Shown piece after piece: positions 46,422 to 55,380 of a DNA stretch of 64,000 bases (position 1 is the stretch's first letter; each line of letters starts with the position of its first letter). The position numbers and the translations under genes were made by a program. This stretch comes from Euzebyella saccharophila. Its GTDB lineage: Bacteria; Bacteroidota; Bacteroidia; Flavobacteriales; Flavobacteriaceae. The stretch covers positions 434,001 through 498,000 of the forward strand of contig NZ_JACYFJ010000001.1 in NCBI RefSeq assembly GCF_014855495.1, read 5' to 3'. Below the pieces are notes generated by a model that made no database searches, was not told the origin of the DNA, and saw only the letters and a program-made list of their open reading frames with translations.

Positions 46422-47454
46422 TTTTTTGTAGGATAGCGTTGATTTTAGCAACAACGATTTCCGGCCGGATGGTTTCCATAGCTTTTTCATATCCTTCTGG
46501 CATTTTATTACCATAAATAGAGGTTGGAATCATAGGAAACTGGCTTCTATCCGAAGTAATGGCGTAATCGGCAGGTTGCCCAAAAGGTGCAAAACCCGCA
46601 AAAGGATGGGTTACGCCCCATAAGGTAACTACGGGAATTCCATACATCGCAGCCAAGTGACCGTTACCGCTATCCATGGAGAGCATCAATTTTAAATTGC
46701 TGATAAGGGATAATTCCTCGACAAAGGTCTGCTTGCCCACGATATTGTAACAATTGGGGAATAGGTCAGCTAAGGATTGTAGCTTCTGCTTTTCATCTTC
46801 TCCTCCACCAAAGAGTAAAATTTTATATCTGCCTGATTCGGAAAGTTGTTTCACCACCTTTTCCATCAGATGAAAAGGATACATTTTACCCTTAAAAGCT
46901 GCAAATGGAGCTATGCCAATGAGTATATCAGCACCTTCGATTGACAAGTCAACAGAAGGCATTTTCTCCTTTTTTAAAGGCATGGCTTCCCTTAATTCAA
47001 TAGGATAACCAAGTTGGCCGAACACATCTGCATATCGTTGATGGGTGGTTTTCAATTGCCGAAATGCTTTCTTCTTAGTTAGCGCTTTTTTATCCTTTCT
47101 GCCTTTATCTATTTGAGCAAAAGGAATTCTTCCAAACCGAAAGTACTTCTTTAAAATATTACTTCGTAGTACATTATGTAAATCCGCCACCACATCAATT
47201 TGCTGCTTTTTCAGCTCTTGAAAAAGCTTCCAGAGTCCGAAAACGCCCTTATGCCTACCTTTTACATCCGCCTCATAAACCGATACATTCTGTAATTGTG
47301 AAAAAAGGGGAGTGAAAAATGCTCGTGTAAGCACGGTTATTTTTACATCAGGATACTTCTGAACAAATGCGTTCAAGACTGGCACTGTCATTGCCACGTC
47401 GCCCATGGCAGACAAACGGATGACCAGAATATGTGTCCGTTTATTTTTGGCCAC
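46414..47454 (-). CDS. glycosyltransferase family 9 (heptosyltransferase-like)
   Basis: This 346-residue cytoplasmic enzyme has two Rossmann domains (GT-B). The N-terminal ILVIRLSAMGDVAMTVPVLNAF is the family 9 signature. The second half has ILLFGGGEDEKQKLQSLADL and MLSMDSGNGHLAAMYGIPVVTLWGVTHPFAGFAP, the donor-binding block. Relatives add heptose to the inner core of lipopolysaccharide; whether heptose is the sugar here is not known. Its start overlaps the end of the DUF4254 gene by 14 bp. This pair is common in flavobacteria. Confidence 0.88.
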   Translation of the reverse strand: MAKNKRTHILVIRLSAMGDVAMTVPVLNAFVQKYPDVKITVLTRAFFTPLFSQLQNVSVYEADVKGRHKGVFGLWKLFQELKKQQIDVVADLHNVLRSNILKKYFRFGRIPFAQIDKGRKDKKALTKKKAFRQLKTTHQRYADVFGQLGYPIELREAMPLKKEKMPSVDLSIEGADILIGIAPFAAFKGKMYPFHLMEKVVKQLSESGRYKILLFGGGEDEKQKLQSLADLFPNCYNIVGKQTFVEELSLISNLKLMLSMDSGNGHLAAMYGIPVVTLWGVTHPFAGFAPFGQPADYAITSDRSQFPMIPTSIYGNKMPEGYEKAMETIRPEIVVAKINAILQKTN

Positions 47455-48043
47455 GTAGAACGGGATTCATTTCATCATCGTTGTACATCTTCATCTGTTT
47501 ATAGACTTTCATGTACTTTTTGCCTACTTCAATATCGTACAGCAGTTGGTCTATGGCAGAAGAAAGGTCCTTTCGTTGCTCTAGCAAAACATTCAGCTTT
47601 TCCGTACATTTTTCGATATGTTCAGGTGAGGCATCTTTGCGATCAACTTCTTCCTGCATGTGATATATCTTCAATGCCAAAATGGAAAGACGGTCAATAG
47701 CCCAGGCGGGGCTTTCCGTATTGATAGTGGCATCATTTAAAACATCAACCGAACGGTATTTTTCTAAAAAATAGCTATCGATATACTCTACCAAATCAGT
47801 TCGGTCTTGATTACTCGCATCAATTTTACGCTTCAATATAAGAGCGGCATCAGGATCAATTTCAGGGTCACGAATTAAATCTTCATAATGCCATTGAACT
47901 GTATCAATCCAATTTTTTCGGTACAACAAATGTGAGATATCATTCTTCTCATACGGATTCACAAACTCTTGATCCACAGAATCTTTAATATGATAGTTCT
48001 GAATACTTTCTTCGAAAATTTTAAAAGCGAATTCGCTGAACAT
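47441..48043 (-). CDS. DUF4254 family protein
   Basis: This 200-residue soluble helical protein has MLYRKNWIDTVQWHYEDLIRDPEID-like and IDRLSILALKIYHMQEEVDRKDASPEH blocks typical of DUF4254. It contains no membrane segment and no known catalytic motif. It overlaps the downstream family 9 glycosyltransferase gene by 14 bp, and such genes are usually found next to lipopolysaccharide glycosyltransferases. A role in core or surface glycan synthesis is inferred from that context alone. Confidence 0.8.
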   Translation of the reverse strand: MFSEFAFKIFEESIQNYHIKDSVDQEFVNPYEKNDISHLLYRKNWIDTVQWHYEDLIRDPEIDPDAALILKRKIDASNQDRTDLVEYIDSYFLEKYRSVDVLNDATINTESPAWAIDRLSILALKIYHMQEEVDRKDASPEHIEKCTEKLNVLLEQRKDLSSAIDQLLYDIEVGKKYMKVYKQMKMYNDDEMNPVLRGQK

Positions 48044-48097
48044 AATTACATTTTTTGCAAAGTTACCAATAACCTACCTTATAGCTAATTGGGTAAG

Positions 48098-49036
48098 CTA
48101 TTTTAGCGCCATACTACTAAAGAAAATGATAAAGGGTACTACAAGACTGGCCATTAAAATCATTTCTTTGATATTGGCTCGCCGTATGGATTCGATGTAC
48201 TTTGTACAAAATACGGTAGCCGGAAAGAAAGTGACCATGATGGGATACACGTGATCGGAGAGCTTCAAAACGTTTAGAATAACCCCTATGACAAATGCCA
48301 TGGCTATTAAGCGCATGTTTACAACCTGACCAATATTACCTTTTCCCAATTTGACAAATGAAATAAGACCCACGGCAAATGCACCCAATACATAGCAAAT
48401 TAATTTGGTGGAATGCCCCCAGTACGAGAAGTACACCATATTTGGCGAAAACTTAAACTCGTAATGGTTCAATAGAAAATCTTGATTATTTGAAAGTACC
48501 AACACACATTGGGTAATCATCAAAAAAACGAAAATGGCCGAAAAGGGAACCAACCAGTTCTTTTTGATCTTGGGCTGGTAAAAGTAAACGGCTATGAAAA
48601 CTAGTAAGAGAAAAAGAATTGCCCAATCGTAAAAAAGGGTAGCAACCAAAATCCACAAGGTGGCATCAAAAACCTTGAATTTGATATTTTTTAGTGAGCG
48701 CATGCTCAATAGGCGCCGGGAAGCCAAGAGTAAAAAAAAGCTTGAGAAAATGGCATTTGAATCGGCCAAAGTTTCAGGAAAAATGACCATCAAGAGCGCA
48801 TAGAACAAAATGGCAAAGGAATTGGTGCCGGTAATTTTATTTCGTTTGACTATAAAATTGACCAAAAAAAAGCTGAAAAAGAGTATACTTACCACAAGTA
48901 GCTGCCCGATAACTTCTTCAGGGCCATAAATTTTACCGAATAGCATGAAATGCACTATCCAATAGAAAATAAACAGGAAGGTGAGTACAATGATGTAATT
49001 AATTGGCTTTGTTTTACCAAAAATGATTGAAATCAT
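48098..49036 (-). CDS. DUF6427-like multi-pass membrane protein
   Basis: This 312-residue membrane protein has about 9-10 helices. It begins MISIIFGKTKPINYIIVLTFLFIFYWIVHFMLFG, which I associate with flavobacterial DUF6427. It lies 54 bp upstream of DUF4254 on the same strand and is divergent from the DUF6341 gene at 49078, with 41 bp between the starts, so the two divergent promoters must overlap. The function is unknown; the neighbourhood suggests envelope glycan work. Confidence 0.72.
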   Translation of the reverse strand: MISIIFGKTKPINYIIVLTFLFIFYWIVHFMLFGKIYGPEEVIGQLLVVSILFFSFFLVNFIVKRNKITGTNSFAILFYALLMVIFPETLADSNAIFSSFFLLLASRRLLSMRSLKNIKFKVFDATLWILVATLFYDWAILFLLLVFIAVYFYQPKIKKNWLVPFSAIFVFLMITQCVLVLSNNQDFLLNHYEFKFSPNMVYFSYWGHSTKLICYVLGAFAVGLISFVKLGKGNIGQVVNMRLIAMAFVIGVILNVLKLSDHVYPIMVTFFPATVFCTKYIESIRRANIKEMILMASLVVPFIIFFSSMALK

Positions 49037-49077
49037 CCGGACTTTTTATACTTTTGTAGGTAAATATAGGTAATAAG

Positions 49078-49299
49078 ATGACTTCATTTTTTAAAGGAAT
49101 AGAGGAATTATTTGTAGACTATCTGTTTTGGCCCTTAGACCAATTGCGTTTTATGGAAAGTTGGTGGGGTGCTAATTTCCTTAATTGGATCTTTATGCTC
49201 ATTGGCTTTGTGGCCTTTGTATATTGGATGCTACAATTGAAACAATTCAACGAAAACAACGAAGAGGACAAATCAATCAGTTCTCACTCGTATTTATAA
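49078..49299 (+). CDS. DUF6341-like small membrane protein
   Basis: This 73-residue protein has an amphipathic N-terminal part (FKGIEELFVDYLFWPLDQLRFMESWWGANF) and one clear transmembrane helix (about 35-56, NWIFMLIGFVAFVYWMLQL), then an acidic tail. I associate it with flavobacterial DUF6341. It is divergent from the DUF6427 gene, with which it is usually found, and convergent with purD across a two-way terminator. Confidence 0.7.
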   Translation: MTSFFKGIEELFVDYLFWPLDQLRFMESWWGANFLNWIFMLIGFVAFVYWMLQLKQFNENNEEDKSISSHSYL

Positions 49300-49330
49300 A
49301 AAAATGGCTTCCAAATTGGAAGCCATTTTT
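49300..49330. terminator. bidirectional rho-independent terminator
   Basis: A 13-bp stem (AAAAATGGCTTCC and its complement, 49300-49312 and 49318-49330) with a 5-base loop has an A-run on one side and a T-run on the other. It can end both the DUF6341 (plus) and purD (minus) transcripts. Confidence 0.85.
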
Positions 49331-49350
49331 CTTTCTACCTATTCTATTTT

Positions 49351-50622
49351 TTAAAGGTCAAAACCAATATCTTTTCGGTAGTTCATTCCTTCAAAGGATA
49401 TTTTATCAATATTCTCGTATGATTTTTTCAAGGCCTCTTGAAAGTTGTTCCCAAAAGAAGTAATGGCCATTACTCTGCCTCCATTTGTTACTACCTTATC
49501 GTCTCTATTGGTAGTTCCTGCATGGAACACCAAAGAATCACTTATGGTATCAAAGCCAGTCATTACCTTTCCCTTTTCATAAGCCTCTGGATAACCTCCG
49601 GAAACCAACATCACCGTTGCGGCAGATCTTTCATCCAGCTCTAATTCCATATCGTTTAGTTTTTGTTCGGCTACGGCTTGAAAGACCTCTACTAAATCGG
49701 TTTTGATCCGTGGAATTACCACCTCTGTTTCTGGGTCGCCCATTCGTACATTGTATTCAATTACCTTCGGGTCGTCTCCCACTTTTATCAAACCAATAAA
49801 AATAAAGCCCTTATAAGGCAATTTATCTTTTTTAAGGCCTTCTACGGTCGGTTTAACAATTCGGTCGTGTATCTTGCCCATAAATTCGTCATCGGCGAAA
49901 GGAACAGGGGAAATGGCCCCCATACCGCCTGTATTCAATCCTGTGTCACCTTCTCCAATTCTCTTGTAGTCCTTTGCAGTAGGAAGCACTTTGTAGCCCT
50001 CGCCATCTGTCAGCACAAAAACACTAAGTTCTATACCCGCCAAAAACTCCTCGATAACAACTGTGGTACTCGCAGAACCAAACTTGGCGTCCACCATCAT
50101 GTTCTTAAGCTCTTGCTTGGCCTCATCAAGGTCATTTAGGATAAGAACGCCCTTGCCTGCGGCTAGTCCGTCTGCCTTGAGCACATAAGGGGCTTGTTGG
50201 CTTTCTAAAAAAGCAAAACCCTCTTCCAGGCTATCTTTGGTAAAACCTTTATAGGCAGCAGTAGGGATATTATGGCGCATCATGAATTCCTTGGCAAATT
50301 CTTTACTGCCCTCCAATTCGGCTGCAGCCTTTTGTGGGCCAATTACCGGAATATTCTTGAGCTCAGCATCATTCAGGAAAAAATCGTGAACACCATTTAC
50401 CAAGGGGTCTTCGGGACCCACGACCACCAAATCAATTCTATTATCCAAACAGCTGGCTTTGATACCCTCGAAATCGTTTACACTTACCGGTATATTAGTT
50501 GCGATTTCTTTTGTTCCAGCGTTTCCAGGAGCTACAAATAGATTGACGCCATGAGAAGACTCACTTAGTTTCCAAGTAATGGTATGCTCCCTACCTCCGG
50601 AGCCAAGTATTAGAATATTCAT
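49351..50622 (-). CDS. purD: phosphoribosylamine-glycine ligase
   Basis: This is the second enzyme of de novo purine synthesis, which joins phosphoribosylamine and glycine using ATP. The 423 residues begin MNILILGSGGREHTITWKL, the N-terminal domain signature. The ATP-grasp core has VLKADGLAAGKGVLI, VVIEEFLAGIELSVFVLTDG and KVIEYNVRMGDPETEVVIPR, with the metal-binding Glu and Asn. The C-terminal domain includes MLVSGGYPEAYEKG. Length and motifs are normal. It is monocistronic as far as seen. Confidence 0.97.
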   Translation of the reverse strand: MNILILGSGGREHTITWKLSESSHGVNLFVAPGNAGTKEIATNIPVSVNDFEGIKASCLDNRIDLVVVGPEDPLVNGVHDFFLNDAELKNIPVIGPQKAAAELEGSKEFAKEFMMRHNIPTAAYKGFTKDSLEEGFAFLESQQAPYVLKADGLAAGKGVLILNDLDEAKQELKNMMVDAKFGSASTTVVIEEFLAGIELSVFVLTDGEGYKVLPTAKDYKRIGEGDTGLNTGGMGAISPVPFADDEFMGKIHDRIVKPTVEGLKKDKLPYKGFIFIGLIKVGDDPKVIEYNVRMGDPETEVVIPRIKTDLVEVFQAVAEQKLNDMELELDERSAATVMLVSGGYPEAYEKGKVMTGFDTISDSLVFHAGTTNRDDKVVTNGGRVMAITSFGNNFQEALKKSYENIDKISFEGMNYRKDIGFDL

Positions 50623-50773
50623 TTAGTTGGGATTTGCGCAAAAATAAGGTATGGAAATAAAATAGCCGGAATGTTTATGTGATATATTTTACCTAAACCT
50701 TTACTAAGAATTATCGAGAAGACCTATTCGATGAAATACTTGAGAAATCATTTAAAGGAAGTACACAAATCTT

Positions 50774-50783
50774 TCGTATACGA
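50774..50783. promoter_or_regulatory. TCGTATACGA palindrome, copy 3
   Basis: This is the third intergenic copy of the 10-bp palindrome within TTCGTATACGATT (50773-50785). It lies next to the wecA-like stop and about 155 bp upstream of purD. Confidence 0.45.
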
Positions 50784-50784
50784 T

Positions 50785-52035
50785 TTACTCACTGTCAATA
50801 GAGTGTTTTTCTTTTCTATCCTCCATTCTATTTTCACCATTTACGGGACGAATACCTGAACTATTGGTTTTTTGACTTTCACTTTTAAGTGATTTTTTCT
50901 TCTTTCCACTCTTATCTTCAACTCGTGATTTAAGCTTTTCAACCTTTCTCCTTAATAAAATCTTTTGCTTTAAAGTCGCAAAATTGTAATTGTATTTAAA
51001 GAAAATATATCCGAGAATAATTACGACGGAGACCAACATAATTACCATTCCTAAATTTTTGGCCGTACTTCCCAATACGATAAATAACATAACGAAAAGA
51101 AGATTAAAACAACCGATTATAAAACTCGCCTGTTTATGGGAAAGCCCCCAATAATCAATTAAAACATGATGGGTATGATTACGGTCGGGAGAAAATGGGC
51201 CTTTCTTGTTGGCTATTCTAATAGCAAATACCCTTGCCGTATCAAATAAAGGAACAATTAGGATACTAATAGCAATCAAGGGTGCATTTTCCAATAAGAA
51301 CGGAAGGTCTGTATATGCCACTGGTCTTAATGCCAAAAATTTTAGGGTTAGTACACTAATAATAAAACCGACTATCAAAGAGCCGGTATCACCCATAAAA
51401 ATCTTTTTATCCGAGGATAGGTTAAACCCTAAAAAAGCCATTAAACTTGCATTCATGGTAATACTAACCAAAGCAAAAAAATACTCCTCTGTCATGTAAA
51501 AAATGGTAGTATAAATCACCATAATCACCATACCTACTACAGAGGCTAATCCATCAATTCCATCAATTAAATTGTAGGAGTTGATAATGGTCAACATCAT
51601 AAAACCTCCAATAATTAGATAGAGATAATAAGGTATTTCATTGATGTTAAGGAAGCCATTTAGGGAATGTATGGTGAAACTGGGATTGGTCAAAACGAAA
51701 ATTATGGCAAATACTTGAGCCAAAAGTTTCGTTCCTGGAGAAATAACTACCAAGTCATCCTTCAGCCCCATAATAAAGAGAATGGTTAGACCAGGTATTA
51801 TATGCATCACCTCATCATAAATGTCGCGCCCCCTAATAAAAAATAGTGCCAGGACCAAAGTGTAGAAAAATGCCACACCACCCAAGGTAGGGGTTCTTGT
51901 GGAGTGGGAACTCCTTTGGTTGGGATCGTCCATCAACCGTTTATATTCCACAACCTTAATAATCTTAGGTATGGTCAAATAGGTTAAAAGAAATACCCCT
52001 ATAAATATTAATATGGCGGTCTCTAAGAAAAACAA
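50785..52035 (-). CDS. polyprenyl-phosphate GlcNAc-1-phosphate transferase (WecA/TagO-like)
   Basis: This integral membrane enzyme starts O-antigen-type glycans by moving a sugar-1-phosphate to undecaprenyl phosphate. The 416 residues have about 11 helices and the family motifs: FIMGLKDDLVVISP (DD), NSYNLIDGIDGLAS (NxxDxxDG), GFNLSSDKKIFMGDTGSL and the late loop PDRNHTHHVL (HxHH). A basic cytoplasmic tail of about 60 residues follows. No ATG is usable; the start appears to be TTG at 52035, six codons after an in-frame stop. It is the first-acting enzyme of the cluster. Confidence 0.88.
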   Translation of the reverse strand: MFFLETAILIFIGVFLLTYLTIPKIIKVVEYKRLMDDPNQRSSHSTRTPTLGGVAFFYTLVLALFFIRGRDIYDEVMHIIPGLTILFIMGLKDDLVVISPGTKLLAQVFAIIFVLTNPSFTIHSLNGFLNINEIPYYLYLIIGGFMMLTIINSYNLIDGIDGLASVVGMVIMVIYTTIFYMTEEYFFALVSITMNASLMAFLGFNLSSDKKIFMGDTGSLIVGFIISVLTLKFLALRPVAYTDLPFLLENAPLIAISILIVPLFDTARVFAIRIANKKGPFSPDRNHTHHVLIDYWGLSHKQASFIIGCFNLLFVMLFIVLGSTAKNLGMVIMLVSVVIILGYIFFKYNYNFATLKQKILLRRKVEKLKSRVEDKSGKKKKSLKSESQKTNSSGIRPVNGENRMEDRKEKHSIDSE

Positions 52036-52131
52036 GAGTCTATATTTTAATCAAAAATAGTAAAACTAAACACTCTTTTAACATTAATTCCCCTAGTATC
52101 TAGACAAGGGCTTAGGGCAAGATAAGTCTAG

Positions 52132-53379
52132 CTATGGAAGAAGTTCTTTAAAAACCTCCATATAATCCTGTGCCAACTTGGCATAAGTAAGGTTTTCCAC
52201 AACATACTCCCGACCATTGATTCCCAACTGTTTTCGGTCTAAAATCAAAAGCTCTTTAAAAAGTTCTATTTTATTTTTTATGTCTTTTGGGTCTTCCGCA
52301 TTAGAAATCAAACCACACTTAGCCTCCTCTATTATATTTCCAGGTATGTTACATGACATTAAAATAGGGGTTTGCGAATACATATACTCAAACAATTTAT
52401 TGGCCGAAACCCCATACTTATAAAGTTCCAAATCTCTCCAGCTGAGATAAAGCATATCGCATTTTTGGTAAAAAGACATTAAAAACTCCCGTTTTACGGG
52501 GTCTAAAAACAGAATGTTCCCATTTTCCTTTGCCTGCTGGACCAAGGCTTGCTTTTCACCTCCCTCACCTACCATTACCAAATAACAATTAGACCCCTTA
52601 AACCATTTATTAAAAGTTTCTATTATGTATTCCATGGCATTGGCCTTGCCTAAAGTTCCCGCGTAACCAATCACCAAAGCACCTTCTTGTAACCTAGTTC
52701 CATTAAAATCCCACTCATTGTTTTTTTGATTGTTGGCAAAACCCTTTAGGTCAATTCCGTTGGAAATCCATTTAAACCTAAAACTTTTGTTACCCAAAAT
52801 GGACCTGATGTGTTGGTCAGAATTTTTTAAGACCGATACTACGTAATCCGCATTTGAATAACATTTATGCTCTAGATGGGAAAGTAGTTGAATAAACAGG
52901 CTGTTTTCGGAATAATTACCGATACTCTTTGGAGTTAGCGGCCATAAGTCCCTAGTTTCAAATACAAATTGGGTCTTTCTAAAAAGTAATTTAAAGAAAA
53001 GCACATTATACACAGGCAACATGGGAGTTGAGGAGAGAATAATGATATGGGGTTTAGGTAACTTCATTAAAGGGGCAAAGAAAAGCAGTACAAAAAAAAG
53101 TCCCCAGTTAATAATCCTTACTATACTGCTAGAGGACTCATGTGAAAAACCCTTTATAACCAACGTTCTAATCTTACCTTGAACAATTCTCATTAAACCC
53201 TTTAACGGCACTTTCCTTTTGGGGTTATGTGAAAAGGAAGAGGTAATCATGGTAACATCATAACCATTTTTAATAAATTCTTGACCAAGGGTAAAATGCC
53301 TGCTATGACCATTTTCACTTAGATCTGGCGAAGTTAAGTGTTCATTGATAATCCAAATGTTATTTTTAATTTTTCCCAT
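52132..53379 (-). CDS. glycosyltransferase family 4 (WbuB-like)
   Basis: This is a 415-residue GT-B transferase. The N-terminal part has IINEHLTSPDLSENGHSRHFTLGQEFIKNGYDVTMITSSF, close to the WbuB group that adds the second sugar (often N-acetyl-fucosamine) to an undecaprenyl-linked glycan. The donor domain shows VIGYAGTLGKANAMEYIIETF, YLVMVGEGGEKQAL and GVSANKLFEYMYSQTPIL, with the EX7E-like region. It lies between the wecA-like gene and the broken epimerase gene. The actual sugar is not known. Confidence 0.88.
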   Translation of the reverse strand: MGKIKNNIWIINEHLTSPDLSENGHSRHFTLGQEFIKNGYDVTMITSSFSHNPKRKVPLKGLMRIVQGKIRTLVIKGFSHESSSSIVRIINWGLFFVLLFFAPLMKLPKPHIIILSSTPMLPVYNVLFFKLLFRKTQFVFETRDLWPLTPKSIGNYSENSLFIQLLSHLEHKCYSNADYVVSVLKNSDQHIRSILGNKSFRFKWISNGIDLKGFANNQKNNEWDFNGTRLQEGALVIGYAGTLGKANAMEYIIETFNKWFKGSNCYLVMVGEGGEKQALVQQAKENGNILFLDPVKREFLMSFYQKCDMLYLSWRDLELYKYGVSANKLFEYMYSQTPILMSCNIPGNIIEEAKCGLISNAEDPKDIKNKIELFKELLILDRKQLGINGREYVVENLTYAKLAQDYMEVFKELLP

Positions 53380-53419
53380 AAATCAAAGCAAAAGCAAGCT
53401 TGAAAAGCGTTGAACTACG

Positions 53420-54072
53420 TTATTTATAGTCTACAAGCGTATTTATTATTTTTTTCGCCGTATCTCCCATACCATATAAGTTTTCCTTAAAATCAAATAC
53501 AATATTCCTTAAATCAGTATATGTGTTCACAATGGTTTTTTTATTTGGCCCTACAAAAAAGTTTACCCCATTCTTCACCAGCTCTACCCATTCCGTTTCC
53601 TCACGAACCGTAATACAGGGCTTTTTAAAGAAAAAAGCTTCCTTTTGCAAGCCTCCGCTATCGGTAATGACACAAGTGCAGTTCATCAACAGCCAGATCA
53701 TCTCAAAATAGCCCAGAGGCTCCAATATTTGGATATTTTTATTGACAACAATATTAAAATCCTGAAGCTTGTTAACGGTTCTTGGATGTAATGGCAAAAC
53801 CACCTTTTGTTTTTGGGCTATTTTCGCCAAGGCTTCAAAGACAGCAGTTAGTTTAACCTTATGGTCCGTATTCTCTTGCCGATGAATGGTAGACAATACA
53901 AAACTTTCCGTTTCCACCACATCATTAGGTCGTACAGCCTTATCTGTATAATAAAGGGAAGCATCGTACATTACGTCGCCTCATTTAGCGCATTATATTC
54001 TTCTATTGCCCTGCTTACTACGGCCGCTTTTACAAATTGGGGCCTAGCACCTAAAATTGTAAGTATCTTCAT
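53420..54072 (-). pseudogene. UDP-sugar 2-epimerase (WecB/WbpI type) broken by internal deletion
   Basis: Two pieces of one epimerase gene abut here. At 54072-53971 the minus strand reads MKILTILGARPQFVKAAVVSRAIEE and stops after 33 residues. At 53971-53420 a second frame gives 183 residues that begin MYDASLYYTDKA and include STIHRQENTDH, VLPLHPRT and ITDSGGLQKEAFFFKKPCITVREETEW, the C-terminal half of the family. Compared with the usual 360-380 residues, roughly 150 central residues are absent and the frame shifts at the junction (about 53975). The missing part carries catalytic residues, so no active enzyme is expected. In this cluster the intact form probably made UDP-ManNAc3NAcA. Confidence 0.88.
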
Positions 54073-54105
54073 TATAATTTAGTCTCGGTTAAGTAACAAT
54101 AGAAC

Positions 54106-55380
54106 TCATTTAAATAAATGGCGTTCTCTTCTTAAAATAAATGGCATTAAGATAGCATAAAACATGATGCCATTGTACCTAACAAGTAGGGACTCAAAGG
54201 CCATAATAATCACAAAAGTCAACAACATAGCAAGGACAAAAGGCTCCCCTACAGCCTTAAACAATAAATACCCCAAAGGAAAAATTAAAATAAAAAAAGT
54301 CAAAATTCCAGCCTGAAGCCATGTTTGAAAATATTGGCTGTGGGCATTGTACTTATTTTTAACCAAAACGAGATAAGAATTTTTCCTGTATTCCTCGAAC
54401 AACTCATTATTAGCATCTCCGATCCCATACCCAACTAAGGGACTATGTTTAATTAACTCTAAACAGCTTTTATAAATTAAAATTCTAGATTGCTCCGAAG
54501 TAGTATAGTTAAAGTTCTCTTTTTTCCCAAAGTCAACAATTCTTTCATAAAAAGTTTTAACTCTAGGATTTAAAAGTACCATAAGAATTCCGGAAAAAAC
54601 AATAAGGGCGGTCATTGTATTCTTCCATCTTCCATTACCTGAATGAATAATATACAAGAAAATGTAAACCGCAAGAATCATTAGTGCAGCCCTAGAAGAA
54701 AGGAGGAACAAACTAAAAAGTAAAAATATCATTATGACATAAAAAAAACTAATGCGGGAATAAGAAAAATAAAGCAAACTAGTTAAGATATATAAAGACA
54801 AATAAGTGGGGTGTATAGTTTTGGCAAATCTTGTCCCGAAAAAGTGGTTGCCTCCATGGTTAAAAGACTCATAAAAAGAATAACCTCCTTCAAAAGAAGA
54901 ATCAAAAACAAGAGATCCATCCACAATACTGAGAGAATTAGAAAAGGCATAAAATAAATTGATAGCCATGGAAATTAATATGCCAAACAGGAGCATAATA
55001 AATAGTCTACGTACAATTCCTTTCTCTTCTTCAATAAACAAAAAAATAATTGGAAAAATAATTAAAGGAAGCATTCTAACAATTAAATCACTTCCAGTTT
55101 TTAAGTTTTCCGTATAGACCAAACTTACCCCCGTTAATAAAAACAGTAAGGGTAAACACAAAAAAACTAAGTCTTTTTTCTTTAACCTATTTTTTTTTAA
55201 AATTATCTGAACAATTCCTAAAAAAGCAGAAGCAACAAAAAAGGGAGTAGAAATGTTCACCCCTATGGGGAGCAATAAAAAGCCTAAGGAAAGTAGATTC
55301 CAAAAAAAATCCGGAAGAGAACCGTTACCTGTTCTAACCAATAATTTTCTCATATATTTCATGATGTTTTCCTGCAACAT
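54106..55380 (-). CDS. O-antigen ligase/polymerase family membrane protein
   Basis: This 424-residue membrane protein has about 11 helices and a large periplasmic loop (about 150-190 and 250-300) with RILIYKSCLELIKHSPLVGYGIGDANNELFEEYRKNS and NAHSQYFQTWLQAGIL, the Wzy_C/WaaL pattern including the conserved His. It either ligates finished O-antigen to lipid A-core or polymerises it. The start is ambiguous: ATGs at 55380, 55362 and 55353 all lie within the end of the upstream glycosyltransferase gene. Base use is more AT-rich than the flanking rml genes. Confidence 0.8.
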   Translation of the reverse strand: MLQENIMKYMRKLLVRTGNGSLPDFFWNLLSLGFLLLPIGVNISTPFFVASAFLGIVQIILKKNRLKKKDLVFLCLPLLFLLTGVSLVYTENLKTGSDLIVRMLPLIIFPIIFLFIEEEKGIVRRLFIMLLFGILISMAINLFYAFSNSLSIVDGSLVFDSSFEGGYSFYESFNHGGNHFFGTRFAKTIHPTYLSLYILTSLLYFSYSRISFFYVIMIFLLFSLFLLSSRAALMILAVYIFLYIIHSGNGRWKNTMTALIVFSGILMVLLNPRVKTFYERIVDFGKKENFNYTTSEQSRILIYKSCLELIKHSPLVGYGIGDANNELFEEYRKNSYLVLVKNKYNAHSQYFQTWLQAGILTFFILIFPLGYLLFKAVGEPFVLAMLLTFVIIMAFESLLVRYNGIMFYAILMPFILRRERHLFK

